From the NCBI GenBank assembly GCA_002633005.1, contig NMRA01000186.1, positions 486,702 to 550,701 of the forward strand: a stretch of 64,000 bases of DNA, given 5' to 3'. Positions within the stretch are counted from its first letter, which is position 1. Every line of letters starts with the position of its first letter. A program made the position numbers and the translations under genes. Shown piece by piece: positions 12,548 to 26,204 of this stretch. The DNA is from Phoronis australis (Eukaryota > Phoronida > Phoronidae). Under the pieces are notes generated by a model. It made no database searches, was not told the origin of the DNA, and worked only from the letters and a program-made list of their open reading frames with translations.

Positions 12548-13356
12548 ATAGTAAATACACTTACATTCCCATCGAGGAAGTTCAGGAAGGCAAACTCCAA
12601 CCTCGTCCTTTCTCAGTTTTGATAGGAGTAATGGCCTGAAATTAGTTATAAATTGGTACCACTCATTTCAACAGTGTAGGTCGATGTCAGTTGAAATACC
12701 TATAGGGGCCTGTTTATAAACAGTGACTTAAGACTTAAGTCAGGAATTTGGTCTTATACTCCAACTTCACAATTGTTGAAGAAAGATTTGCCATTTAATT
12801 AGGAGTACCTCTTAACTTAGAAATAATTCATGCAAATTATATTTGTGAGCCATTGTTCTATAATCTTACAGGCTTGATGCTGTTGCTAAAGTGAGATTTC
12901 ACATTAGGAAAATATGTGGAGCGTAAGACCAACATTTTTGACTTAAAGGACTCCAGGTGGACCGATTTCAAACAAATTTTAAGGAACTCTAGCACCTGTC
13001 TCATGAAGACTTTGTTTCGTATTCAGATCAGGTCTCGTTGATCTTATATCTTGAGCTATTATGTTGCCCATTCCCACCGCTAGTTTTAATCCATCTGATA
13101 TTCACTGAATTTGGTTCCATCCAATTATGTCGTTTTTTGCTCTGTAACGTTATGCAAATCGTTGTATGTTGCTTTATGATTAACCACCTTCCAAGTGCAT
13201 ATTGTTGTTTTATATTTCCCAGTATATCTTGTATTTTCTATCCTACTATATGTATTTAAACTTATTCATTGTCCCACTAAATTATCTCTTATCTCCTATG
13301 TACGCCTTGTTTTCCTCTCTGTGAACTGACAAGACACAGCACCATGAGAAAGTTGC

Positions 13357-16249
13357 TTACATGTCCGTCTTCTTGTCCAATCTCGTCACCGTAATCTCAT
13401 ATTCGGCACTGCCCTTCTTGCACCCCTGTGAAAGGGGTTTGAGTTCATAGTAACCAAGGGTTTCACCTGTCTCCAACACTAATTTCATACATCCGTCCTT
13501 CTTACCTGCAAACAAATGTGGCCAGCCATTGATATTAACATTTATGATATACATGTAAATGCGATAAATTGTATAGAGTGCGAGATTTTGATGTCAAGTT
13601 TTGTTCATTATCAATCAGTAGTTTCGTTCACTTGTGGTCAATAATGATGGCCTGGGCTTTATTAGCCTACAATCACAGCAAATCTAAATTCCGTATTAGC
13701 AACTTTTTATGACTGACTAACGAACTGATCTGAAATTTCTTTGTCACTCCTAAAATATTGATTTCTACCATTGAAAGGGTTGAGAGACTATCGGCGATTG
13801 ATGTAAAGTAACCAAATTTCGAAATGTTTGGTCGACCATGCAATAGCTGACGTTTTCTTTGTTTTATTTGACCCTATTTTCGAGCAACTTGGTTTCTAGT
13901 AGGCAAATAAAAATTTCAACGACCAGAGAAGGAATGTGTCAAACAGTTGCTAGGAAGTGCTTAAACGAGGCAAAAACCAAGTAAATGACCAGGGTGGTAT
14001 CCAACTCTGGCAGAGATGGAAATAAAAGAACAATAAATGCACAAATCTGAATGTATTTGAGGGGACAGGCTTTTCTTAACGTCACTTCCGTGTCCTCTCC
14101 TGTCTCAATACAATTTACGCACCTAGCTACTATAATCCCGGAAAGAGATAAAGAAACACGCTTCCCACCCTTGTTAAAGTCTACAACAATTTACTTGACA
14201 AATAATTTTGAATTTTGGTCACAAAAGCGACAGTAGTGTCGTTACATTCCCTTGATCGGGACTCCGACTATAACGTTATAACGTTAACTCATTTGCAGTT
14301 GAACATGAAAGACAAAAATGCAGATGATGTGAGAAAAACACTATGAGCACAATTCATATATTTAGACGTGCTGCTTCAGTGACAGGATGTCACTAAACAA
14401 CGTTAATTGAGTTGCACATACTCTTCGCGGCATAACTCCAATAGTATCAGCGAGGATACTTTCAGAGGGGAGGTTACTGTAACGTAGGACCATTCAGACA
14501 AGTCTGTACATTTAGCCAAATATCAATATAACTATAAAAACCAATTCTGTAAAAGTATATATTCTTTGAAGCAGAAAACCTGTTGGCTTTTGACTGCCGT
14601 TAACCAAGTTACGTAACCATGTATTTTTAGTAAAGCTTAACAAAAGGAAAGGTACATACATGGCACAACAACAATCAATTTCATTTGATATATGCATGTT
14701 CAAGATGAAATCTCAAGAACATTGTTGATGCAAACATGAAATGCCTATGATTGTATACCTACTCATGCAAAAGTCACGAGCATTTAAAAACAATCCTTTT
14801 CGGCGTTTTGGAGAACAGTGCTTAAAGCATAGTGCCTATCTCTACATGTGAGTTCCATTTGAATTCGAACAGCTATTTCTAAAACGTATGCTAATTTGGT
14901 GGACATTTTTCTAAATTTCTATATAACCGGCCCTCATAGATGATCAGAAGTAATGGTTAGATGTTTTATATCCTAGTAACCATACACAGCGGAATTGAAA
15001 ACTTCTGTTTAAACAGCACACAGTAATAACAATATTTCTGCAGTGCTTCAAGTCAATCGCTGCATCGACGTCACAGCTTAGACCAAATGTGACGTGTAAA
15101 TTTTAATGAAAGTAACTTGTTTTGTTAAATTTAGTAAGGACGATACCTTTGCATGGTTTATTTCACTGGTTATTTACGCTAAACGGTCTCTTTGTATGTA
15201 CAGCCAGGCGGCAAAGCATTTGAATAAAAAATTACAATACAAGTTTGAGAGGTTGATACTCAACTATAATGCCCTTAATTGTGATTTTCCCATTACTGAC
15301 CTCCTCGATACACTTCGCTAGTGTAGTCTGGTTAGCAGGCGTGCCTTTCGTTTAAAACTTATGGTGTACAAAGCCACACATAACCTTACACGAAATTACC
15401 TCACTATTAAATTCAAAACAGCCAGAGAATCTCACAATTACAGGACTACAGGACCATAGCGAATGTTTCTGGCTGGTGCCAGAACAAAGCAACTGCGGCA
15501 AAAGAACTTTTGCCTACAGAGGTACTATTGCTAGGGACTGCCATCACGAACGCGCCCAATTTCCACCTCTTCAAACAGAAACTCTGCGACTTTGTGCGAG
15601 GTTCGGGACTGTAAGCCTCAGGTCATCATTATTTTACTCAATTTTTATCTTGTTTATTTGTCTACTTCAAAATAGTAAATAATTTACTTATTTCGGTAAC
15701 CTTTTCAATCTAATTATACATAGCTCTCTGAATTTTATTCCATGTAACTATTTCCGACTGGGCCCACTTGAAATTGAGCTTATTCACTGAACTAGTCACC
15801 CAGTCTTTTTAAGAAGTTAAAATAGACCATTGAGTTGATAAGAGTACTGCCGAGTAGCGTGCGTTAGGTTTTTAAGAAATAACTCACCTTGACATTTCCC
15901 CACGGGTGAAGGTCAATATTAGCATGCAGTTACAATGAAGTTAACCAACGAGTAAAGCAGAAATTATTTATTTAACATAAAAATTCTTGCTGAAATTTCG
16001 ATTTTCAATTTTAAATACTTACTGCATGCAAACGCTAAAAACTAGCAAATGGTGTTTGGTTACCGCTGTAGCCATAAGATACTATCACTAAGTGAAAGTT
16101 CTTATAGTTTTTGCCTAGAATTTTACAGAATGAAAGTTCACTTTTATATATAATTTCACTGCTGAAACTTACAATTGTCTTTACCACTTGATCCATAGGC
16201 CACAGTAGCCGACAACAGAACAAGAGAGAAAAATCGTCAAGCTTGACAT
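13357..16249 (-). CDS. Small secreted Cys-containing protein, two exons, apparent frameshift in signal peptide
   Basis: Exon 1 is 16249-16173 and exon 2 is 13505-13357 (TAA). Exon 2, after tttgtttgcag, reads CKKDGCMKLVLETGETLGYY, then ELKPLSQGCKKGSAEYEITV and TRLDKKTDM. Exon 1 starts ATG-TCA-AGC-TTG-ACG, then a run of five T. The frame that continues (FSLVLLSATVAYGSSGKDN, ending in phase 1 before gtaagt) is reached from the ATG only if one T is removed. That frame joins exon 2 exactly. Either the base is an assembly or sequencing error or the gene is a young pseudogene. The expected mature chain is about 55 residues with three Cys. Family not recognised. It shares two-exon layout, phase-1 intron, strand and TATA placement with the gene at 5.2-7.6 kb. 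Confidence 0.55.
14530..14870 (+). repeat. Dispersed repeat family 3, copy A
   Basis: Shares with 48310-48720 the words TCTGTAAAAGTATAT, AAGGAAAGGTACAT, CAAATCTCAA..TGTTGTTG and GAGAACAGTGCTTAAAG. The last word occurs a third time, inverted, at about 5945-5985. Confidence 0.55.
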
Positions 16250-16322
16250 GATTCGTTTGCTCTCAATATTCAACGATTGTTATAGTCAAAGCACCACAGT
16301 TTAATTCCTGAGAGACAGTGCG

Positions 16323-16330
16323 CTTATATA
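16323..16330 (-). promoter_or_regulatory. TATA box of the 16.2 kb secreted-protein gene
   Basis: Minus strand CTATATAAGCGC, about 75-80 bp before the ATG at 16249. This is a good TATAWAAG match at plausible core-promoter distance. Confidence 0.55.
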
Positions 16331-16339
16331 GTTTTTGAA

Positions 16340-18186
16340 ACACTTTTAGTAATCGCTAACACAACAGCACTTCATTTATTTTGCTTTAGTGATTGATTTC
16401 GTGCAAACAAGAGCTACGGAATTGTTTTGTTCATTAACTGTAAATAACCTGTTACGCTTCCGAGGGCTCTACTTTTCCTGTTTTCGCTCTTAGTTTAGAT
16501 AAAAAGTCAATTGCAAAAAATACTGCTGACGGGTTACATTTTTTGAGTGTTTAAATAAACGTGTGTAATTGCCTTTATTCGCATTTTATTATCTCAAACC
16601 AAACATTTATTCGCTGTTTGATTATTTTCGTCGTTTGTTAGTCGACAGAAGAGTTTTTTGTAATTTTTATGGGTGTAAATTTAATTATATTTTGATCGAT
16701 TGCCCGATAACGGAATTCCCCATAATTACATACCACGATTCATAACTTTGCATGTGATTATTTTTCAGACTTCGTTTTACATAAGAAAAAATATAAAAAC
16801 TTACGTAACGTAACTTTACTGGAGGCAGTGGTTTATTTGTTCTATCCACCTGCTTTATTTGTTGTTTAGAAAATTGTGTGGGTATCTAGGTATCGTACAC
16901 ATCCCCAACTCAAAGTCGTAGGCGCTCCTCTACGGGCTCACCATCAAACCAGCAAGTCGCGCTCGAATATCGGCGGACACAATATTCCACATTCCGTGTT
17001 CTTATCACCTTTTAAGGTTATCTCCAACCTTATTCACAAAAATGGCCATTTTTACAATATTTCACATGTGTCTAGTAAAATACCTTATCTTTAGTCTTGA
17101 GTAACTTCAAATATAAAATATGAACTGCGTAGCGAGAAAAAAAGATTTAAGAGAACCACCGTGGAATCGCACAACCGCGTGGTTATTTGTTTACTACTTA
17201 TCCGAGGTCAAAGGTTAAAGGGCTTTCAATCAAATCGAATCTCCCGCCAGGTACAGAACAGCTTCGTATACCCTCAGTCCTTTCATTCAAAAATGGCCAT
17301 AACATTGAGTAAACGAGGTGTAATTATGGTAGAATTGTGGCCGGCAAAACAAAAACAAAACGTAATTTTGATCCTAAGGGAGTTGTGCGTCTACATGGAT
17401 GCGACCGTTGGGGTTGAGAACGAATGCTACTGTCGCCTCAGGCCTCTGTGGTCATGAACACAGCAAATTGTGAAAAGAGATAAATCCTCACCTTAATTCC
17501 TTCATTCAATTAATAAATTGACATTTCAATGTTTTGGTCTCATGCTAACGACATGCTTTAACCACCGATTCGATTTTTGTTATCCATTTCTTACTTGGTT
17601 TCGTATCAGTCTCCCAGCACGTGACGTGTACAGGCTATGTGTGTAACAATGAACTGAGACCTTTTTACATATAAAAGTAGGTCAAATGGTCCCAAACAAC
17701 AGTAATTAGCTGGGAATGGTACGTTTTAATGATAATTAAGTTAATTACGCACTGCAAAATCAGTTGACGTTGCGTGTGAATGTTGAAATAGCGACCATAT
17801 TTAAGGCTTTTGTAGGTTATGTGTACCGAAAACAAGCTTTCACCGAATAATTAACCGAAGACTGTGAGATTTTCACTTGTCCCAGTTTAACCGGCTTTTT
17901 CTCAGCTTCGGCAAATCGACTCCATTTGAACTTAGGAACATGAGTTCTCAAAAACGCTGAAACTTTCAAAATTCAATATTAAACAGTACACATCATGGAT
18001 TTTTGCACATTTTGAATTACCGGTGGCCACAGACTAAATGTATGACGTAAAATTTAGCTAAACCCATGTTTATTTTGTGTAATTAGCTCGAAATTTTGAT
18101 TTTTCTTTCAATTTTGTCAATTTTCACATTTCCCGCCATATGACGTCATGGGTTGAACACAAGAGATCAGTGACTAGCATTGAACA
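16340..18186. other. Gene-free stretch apart from repeat copy B
   Basis: AT-rich. Only the 17010-17206 dispersed repeat is recognised. Confidence 0.35.
17010..17206 (+). repeat. Dispersed repeat family 2, copy B
   Basis: Homologous to the minus strand of 5350-5547 over about 200 bp, with substitutions and short gaps. The open frame here (17161-17457) is not conserved between the copies, so it is probably not a gene. Confidence 0.65.
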
Positions 18187-18454
18187 ATGGCGGAGAGCAG
18201 GGAATTTGAAAGCGACGACGGTTTTGAGCAAGAATTGAACGAATACTATGACGAAACGTACGGAAATGGTGGCTAGGATGAGGAAATGAGGTTGCACGAA
18301 AGCGAGAACAAGTTTAATGTGCTTCCGGCAGCGTACTTTTCTACTTTGAGCCTTACGAACTGGATCCTCCCGCGAGAGAAGCGGCCTCAGGCTCGGCGAG
18401 TCAACCCAGTCATCCAACAGACGATCGTGAATTAAGAGCTGATGTTTCTGAATG
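18187..18454 (+). pseudogene. Broken acidic gene fragment
   Basis: Starts ATGGCGGAGAGC in good context and reads MAESREFESDDGFEQELNEY, YDETYGNGG, then an in-frame TAG. Further on, a different frame reads FYFEPYELDPPAREAASGSA, then SQPSHPTDDRELRADVSE and TGA. The acidic start, the F-E-P-Y block and the acidic tail resemble first exons of large invertebrate repeat-like gene families, for example P2X7-like cysteine-domain proteins; I hold that identity loosely. One stop and one frameshift make it non-functional as assembled. Confidence 0.4.
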
Positions 18455-19290
18455 ATGAATATTGTCCTTTATTGAACCAGGCCTTCATCGTAACGTCTCC
18501 TGTGACTGGAGTCGAAACACGAGTCCTCAAAGTGGGCAGAACACAGAGTGGCCCCCGGACATACGTATTTAATATTCTTAATTTGAAAAGGCGTCATTTA
18601 TGGTAAATAATCCTTAGTTTAGGTCACAGAACAAAAATTATTAATTTTGCTTGATAAAGTTGTAGTAATAGTGGTCTCAATCTCAAATGCACTGGCAGTA
18701 GTTTTTACCTATATGTGAGTGGTCAGCACAGTGTGACTGCTTTTTATGAACTTCTCAGCTTATTTTGAGATCATTTTATGTAAAATCATGAGCAGTGATT
18801 GGAATTTGAGCAATATAAAATGGAAATATTGCCTGTGTTCTGTAATTTATTTTAATATCTTGAGAATTCAAATGTTGCCCAGATTTCAGTATCGTACATT
18901 TTGTAGATTCTTGAATTGGAGTTTTTAGCGAAAGAAAATTTTTACTCTTCCAATTATGTGCTATTTGAAACAGGAAGCGCCAAATGAAATTTTAGCTCTA
19001 CGGTGAAGAAGACGCTTTTCAATTTCAAACAAAAGCTATTGCCAACATGACCATTCCTCTATTTTTCAAAGGCTGAACTATTGTATTAAGGATGATAAAA
19101 ATTTTTCTATGTTTTCAATTGTTTGACGGCAGCTGCACAGTGCAACCAATGCTGGTGATAGACCTAATTCACGCGGCAGACATTCAAATCCAAAACGAGG
19201 CTCACTGCGATGAACAAAGCGGAAGTTGATATTGCGTGACTTAAATGGCTCGTCTTTTGAGTCCAATCTGGATATTAAATATTAAAAATA

Positions 19291-19395
19291 TGTCGATAGT
19301 TAACCACAGAGATGTAGAAAAATACATTAGAGAAAAAGTCAATGAACTAAAGAGTTGTCTGACGAAAGGGTACGAGTTTTGTTCGGTAAATTAGG
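19291..19395 (+). CDS. Possible small exon, unknown
   Basis: ATG frame of 34 codons reading MSIVNHRDVEKYIREKVNEL, then KSCLTKGYEFCS, followed by a gtaaat donor-like site. Composition is coding-like and helical. There is no partner exon and no family assignment. Confidence 0.22.
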
Positions 19396-19399
19396 TTGT

Positions 19400-22300
19400 A
19401 AACATGAAAAGTAAATATGACCAAATTGCGGCAATGGTGCTACGGATTAGGTATTATGCCGTTTCTTCTTGTACTGAATTGTTCATAAAAATGCTTTCTA
19501 CACGAACCAGGTCATCTGCTCGTATTTTGATGAGTTGAAGATATATTCGACAGTGGTAGCTCGTCGCAATTTGCTGTCACTTGATGTGCAAGTCACATCT
19601 GCTTTAATTTGTTGATCAAGAGTATTAAAGCCCTTCTCTCAAACTGCCCATGTGGTTCCAGTATCCGAAAATACTTACAACATAAAATCTTATTTTCGAC
19701 ACCCTTTCTTTACATTCTTTTCGCCTTTCTTGCCAAAAGCGATTTTTGAACAGTATTTGACCCTTCTCTCTGAGCGTATGATTTCCGGTTGTCATCGGTT
19801 ATTTCCGTACCCACATTTCCGGCTCATGAGTTCAGGAACTTGTCCTGAAAGCCGCCATTTTTCCTTGTAACTGAATGTGCTATCGCTTGCTCGAAAAGTC
19901 TTCATTATTTTGTTTTGTTAGTAATATCTCGTGATTCGTTTGCATATGTAGTGTATTTATAGTTTGTAGTTAGTGGTCGTTGATGTTTTTTGGAATGTTA
20001 CGCGTACTTAGTATGTTAAAATAGCATTTTGGTGTTTAGTTCAGTACGTAGGCCGGTCGAACCTAGGAACCAATATGGGTCGAACCTATTTTGTTCGGTT
20101 TTATTTTTTTCTCGTTTTGAAAAAGCACTTTGCTATCATCGGAAAGGTAGTGCATTCTACTCAGTAAAAATCGAAAAAGTATCAAAATCCGGGCAAGCAG
20201 TGTAAAGTTATTGCAAGTTTTGTGGCGAAATTTTGGTCACTTTGTTTGGATCGCGTCGGCCATATTGGAGGACAGCGGGATAAGTTACGAGTTTAAAACT
20301 TTGTGTAAATTGTTTTCGCCAACAAATTACGATGAAATTTAGTTAGACATATCTTTACTTACTATTCTGCACGATTTAACAGTGTTCACGAAATTTCATC
20401 CTCGCAGTGGTTACTCATTAAGTGATCGTGCTCACAATTCCCGTTGGACTTCGTCTCATTTCTGGCGGCACCGACAACATGGCGACTTTTACTGAACTGA
20501 AAGGCATGTTCAATCGGCTACTTTGTAATTTGTGAAGATTTAACGTTGATACATTTTGACAAACGTTGCTACAAAAAAGAAACTTCTTTTCAATTTTCGT
20601 GTTTTTTGTGCAAAAATATAAAATGGGTTCGAATTATTTTACTGTAAATTTCCCATTCAGGTGATCTTACACTAAGCTAAAAAAATAGTTGAAATAATTT
20701 TGAAATGGTTTTTTGTTTGACTGTCAACTGCTGTTCAAGACTTGATTCGGTGTCACAAAATGATTCATATTTTTCTAAATTTAAGTCTCAATTGCTTTCA
20801 AGTCATGTTTTGTAACTTATTGCTTCTTAATTCAGATTATCAAGTCAACAATATGAATAATCTTAATTTGAGAAATAAGCTATGTTGGATTGTGAAGCTT
20901 CAAGCCTCTAATTCTTGTTCCTTGCAACTTCATATTTTTTTAAATGATGCTTGTCAAATTCTGGTATAAGGAAACACTATTCCGTCACCATGGTAATAGT
21001 TACATGTATGTCCACTTTCATATCATGAAAACTGTTGCTGTTGAATAGTGTTTGTTATGCTAAATGTTGTAAAGTATTGTGCATTTTAAGTTACTTATTA
21101 TGTTAAAAGTTTGAATCNTTTTCTCGGCCTGGGTTCCTGAATGAATTGTACTTCCGGGTTCGCGGCAAGTTCAAAATGGCGGTGGTTCTTCGGGTGCGAA
21201 TCGTGAGTGGCGCGTTCATTTAAACTTTTTTCGAGTACGGATCGTGTATTAGTTATGGGGTAGGTACTTTTTGGATCCTTATAACATCCTCTAACCATGT
21301 AATAAGGGTTAACAACGCGTGAGAGAAGGACTTTAAACTGAGTCAGGTGAGTATGAGGCAAAAGTTAGCGCGAGACTGAGCGAAGCCCGTGACCAGACGC
21401 GTGAAACTTGCACAACAGCATGGGAAAATATCAAGTGAAATTTGTAAGATTTGCGTCCCTTGGACTTTTTGTTCGTCAACAGGCGTGATTTGACGCAACT
21501 CCCTCAAAATGGCGCCCGGTGAAAATCGAGCGAACCTCGAAGTTTTCATGGATATGTTCAAGTTATTTGTAGACTAAATTGTATCCAGAGTCAGTGTATG
21601 TGCTAATCATAACTCTATGTGCACATATGCATGTTTCAATTGGTTTCATTTGCTGTATTTTGAAATGAGTAACATTTTATGGGGATATACTATCGCCTCT
21701 GTATGCCTGTGGCAGTGAGGCCCAGACCGGGTCGAGTTACAATTTCAGTCCGTTCACAATTTCGAACAACATCACGAGTTCACATTTTCTTCGTTCATTT
21801 ACAGTTATTCCACGATCCATCAACCATCCCTTAAATCGTGTTAACGTTTTAAGCGTAAACTTCACCATAAGAACTCCAGTAAGATTTCGCGTGTGTAGCA
21901 AAGACTCGGGGCAAAACAAGAACAATATTGCGGGTTTTGCCCTCCTTCCGGTGACGTCACATTGACTAACTGGAAACTCGTACGTGAGCTGATAATAGTA
22001 CTTTTGCGAGTTTGTAACAATAACGCGAGATTATGTGAGACTTAACTGTGACGTCACCGGAAGTGGGGCAAAAGCTTGTCGTTTGGCCATTTGCCCGATA
22101 CAGTAGCAGAGTGTATTCTGTTGTTTACTTCGAGTTTTTAATCTTTTAGTGTGAAAAATGCCAAACAAGCATATTGCTGTTATCGCACTACAATACGTTC
22201 CATTGCGTCCTGTACTAATTTCGTCCCGTGTATTTTAAACGGGCGGTAGGTGAAATCCGCTCACTTATGCTGTTGGGCACAAATTCAGAACTGTCCTTAC

Positions 22301-25300
22301 TACCAGTTCTGTTTAGTGTTCAGTTGGAAGGGATTTTACAAAGTATGATTCTTTGTCTTGGCAAGTACCACATTTATTAGCAACGGATGAAGTGCAAAAA
22401 TCCCTGCCTTGCGCTGTTTCAAAAGGAGGTCGCAATGTACATTTCTATTGAATGAAACATATACAGAACCAAATGAAATACGATGAGTTTTTGGAACGCT
22501 GGCAAGGTTTTGCCCTTTTTTACTATGAATGACTCTTAGCGTAGTGTTTAAATTACTTTTGTTCATATTAGCACTTTGTATAAATTGAAACTAAACAAAA
22601 AAGTTATGGTATTAACTGTTGTGAAGAATTGTGTCATCTGTACCGTAATCATTATATTGAATAAAAATTGAGAAAAAAAAAACGAAAAACAGAAATCAAA
22701 TATCAGGTCATGGGGACCTCGGGATATAAATGTTCTCGGCCGTCGACTTCGGTAACATCGCTCTTCATCGATCCATATGACTTGATGTTGGTTCGGAATT
22801 GCTCGATATTTGTACAATATCTGCACAATTTTATAGTTTTTGTTAACCTACCCATCTTGTACACAACTATTTTAGAATGACCCAATCTAAAGCCATTTTC
22901 GTGTTCTGTGAACTGGAGTTGTGTGTTGGATGCTTGCTAGTACATTTTCATGTTACCGTGTATCTTGTGACATGCAGTTTACTTTACGTGACTGCACAGC
23001 AGCTTCAGTTGATTAATGTTCAAGTGTGACCCTCGGTGAAGGCTTTGACTTAAGAGGCTCATTTTGTTCGTGGTTAGGTGATCAATCGACTTTCAAAGAT
23101 ATGAAGCCAAAGTAATCGCGTAGCTAGAAATATTGCTATTATTAGTGATTGTGTACAATAGATTAGACGTTGCCATGGCATAGAAAAATAATGGCAGTCG
23201 TAGAATTCGTACTTTGAATACGATTCACTTGTCAAGCTTTGAAGTAGGAGTTGTAGTCATTATACGCACTGAATGAATATAGTGCTGATCCAGTTTTGAA
23301 GAATCGATGCTTTTCAATTCTTATCACCCAGCAAAATGAAATTGTTGTACGTTCTAACCACGCACCGAGACCTATAGGCCTTGTCTGCATGACCATAACA
23401 TCTTACAATGTGACACAACTTTAATCTAAAAACATTGTGATGACATTGCCATTTGGGATGTTTTTTTATGATTTACTTTTCTTTGTATATGAACGTGAAT
23501 GGAGTATTGTGAACTTTAGCATTAAATTTTTATTATCGGCGAGAAATGTGGTTTTCTCAGATCAACCCCAAAGCGCTGAGACGACGGTTTCAGTTCAACA
23601 CGATGCTGGCAGAGCTTAATTCTGCTTGTTAAATGGCAGATGATTTTAAGCGCATAGAGCTTGTAAAGTTGAGGGCCTTGATTTCATCAAAGGTCTAACG
23701 TTACTATGGGAATTGAAGATTTGCGCTAAAATAACAACGGATTTAGTTTTTTTACAATTCTAGGGTCTGTTCCATCAAAAGTGAATTCACATTTGTCAGA
23801 AATTTGGTCTTGCAATTCGTATCAACTATTTTTGAAAAATAATTAAATCGCATTTGTGCAAAAAGCGAAGTCCCTGAGTATATGTAATTAACTTTTAGTT
23901 ACACTACTATGTCTTCATAACTGTAGGCTAAGTCTTTATTCATCAATTGTAAAGTTTGCTGTTCTTGGGGTAGCACGTTTTCTGTTACGTAAAAGTCGTT
24001 GAAGACACGCCATTATTGTTGCAGCAGCTGCAATTTCCATAGGCATTTCTTTACTACCTTCTAATCGAAATATTCGAATGTTACTTTCCAGAAATGGGAA
24101 TGTCCGAATGTTTCGTCGTTCCCTTAATTAACGAGAAGCCACATTCATCGCCCCTTCGTATTACTACAATATCTTCTCATATCACTGGGCAAGATCGTAG
24201 CTCTCAAAGTGCCTTTTAGGCATAACAAGGGTTGATTCCACTCTTTTACTGTGCTTTGGTGGGTGGGGCTGATAAATATGGCTTCTCATTGAGTAACTAA
24301 TGATCCTTTTGAACAAAGTAACATTCGGGCATCCGTAGTAGTGAAAATACTTCAATCATATACGGTTACGTCAAAGTCCGACAGACTTATAACATACATG
24401 TAGGCTATTCTATGCTTATAGGACGCATGCTACACAATTTCTTCTTCTTTGGTTCACTCAAGGTGTCATGTAAAACAATAGAACGATGGACACTAATAGT
24501 GCCCACACACGCAATTTTGTATATCGCTGCATCATCCTTTCAAACGGTCTAACGAACTAGACGACCAACCAACCTCCGTCTATCTGCTCGATCGTAATAG
24601 CCTCCCACCGTGCCTCCTTCCTACCCGCCCTTCCGCTCTCATTCCCACGCTCTCCCGTGCATCTTTCCCTCCCGCCAATCCTAACTCCATCCCCTTGCGC
24701 TGGAACGACTGGTCGTCTTTACACAGTTTCAGTAAAGAATTGCCTTGCGGAAGTAAATCTTTGTAACCAATACATTTGCAGAGGAGAGCCTTTGAAAAGT
24801 ATTGAGTACGCCCTCGCTTCATCTGCTTCGGTGGTGTCCACCTTTTGATGAAAGTGTAATACCGAACTTTAGTGACACTAACGGTAATGTGCTTACATAG
24901 TGGCAACATTTGCAGGTTTACATATTATGAATTCAGGGGTCCATGTCCAGACCCTGCCTCGTCACCACTTTTGTATTTCATCTTCTATGTACGTTTTTTG
25001 TCAAAGCCCCCTATAGCCATGATCCAGGACCCACGTTTACAAGCAACTCAGTAAATAGCGTGTTTAAATAATTTCTGAACCAAAAGCATTGCCACGAAAC
25101 AGATTGAAATAAATCTTCACAAGTTTTCCCTTGTCTGGCTTATCAACTCATCGCATGTTAGAAAAATACTCGCCGGAGATACGTAGTGTTTTTCCCTTAG
25201 ATCAAAATCAGTCACCGATAGGTTCTACACTTGATGTCCTTCCTTGTACCCACTTTGAAGCGGGTACCGTCCGTAGATCTGAAGCCAATGGTCATCGCGT

Positions 25301-26070
25301 CTTGTGCCACTAGTTTAGTGTAGCCGTTCTTCTCACCTGTTAACAGGAGGAGTCACAGTCAAGACACGATTCACTACAAATAAACTCATCCTGCAAACAG
25401 GGACTGTCCGTTGTAAAAGTTCATCAGTTTCGTAAAAATTGTAGATTAGACCAGTAAGTTCAGATTATTGCCAGTCTCCTTTAAAGGGATGCTAAACTCG
25501 CATTAGTCTCCTATCAAACAATAACTAGGACAAGGATAGTTAAAGTTGCATTTCACCCTATTAATTTGACTATAGTGAAATTCGATTTTCACCTTATACT
25601 CTCATAAAATGGGTCTCATAACCTTACCTTTCTGTTGTCAATTTGAGTCACGGACGCCCTTTTCTGAATTCGTAACCTTAGGGTTGGCCAACCCTAATAA
25701 AGTCTGATGTGATTTTTAAGTCGCTGATAGTTTCGATGCTTTTCTTAGTGGCAGAAATGTACGGAACATTAAGAGATCTATTGATCAGGGCAAAAGACCT
25801 TTTCAGTAATCGTTTCACCTTCCAAAGCAGGTGTTAATGTCATAGTAATAGGTGTGTAGACATTTTTATGTGAAATCTCCATAACACGTTTAGTATTCTT
25901 TTAATCTAACCGAGCATTTGCTGCTAATCTACTTGGAATTTGCAACGAGGTCTCCTTATCGGCAAACATACTTTGCCGTTTCTTGGACCTCAAAACACGC
26001 CTTTCAGTTGTCTCGATAACACGCGCCTGTCCAGTTATAAAAGATACAAACTGTCATACCAGCTCGTTAA
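19400..26070. other. Long stretch without recognised genes
   Basis: Contains one ambiguous base (21118), several short ATG frames with Kozak-like AAAATGGCG starts (for example 21509), and no exon chain I can support. Minus frames at 22336-22885 look weakly coding but have no domain or splice partner. GC-richer islands near 18.2, 20.3 and 21.1-22.1 kb could be promoters. Confidence 0.3.
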
Positions 26071-26204
26071 TGAAGGCTTACAAGAACTTACAAGTGTGTT
26101 TTCCCGTGTTGTGTATGCTACAACGAATGGCATAAAATGAAGGCTTACAAGAACTTACAAGTGTGTTTTCCCGTGTTGTGTATGCTACAACGAATGGCAT
26201 AAAA
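26071..26204. repeat. 67-bp tandem duplication
   Basis: TGAAGGCTTACAAGAACTTA ... CGAATGGCATAAAA is repeated almost without change at 26071 and 26138. Confidence 0.93.

Noticed and set aside
15890-15930. Minus-strand HANIDLHPWGNVK with a gtgag donor
   Set aside because: No acceptor nearby, and the flanking exons (16173 and 13505) already join in phase without it.
23580-23632. INPKALRRRFQFNTMLAEL frame after a possible acceptor
   Set aside because: Looks coding but only 23 codons, with no upstream partner or family.
24580-25313. Several 60-109-codon frames on both strands
   Set aside because: Overlapping in different frames, no consistent coding signal, no domain.
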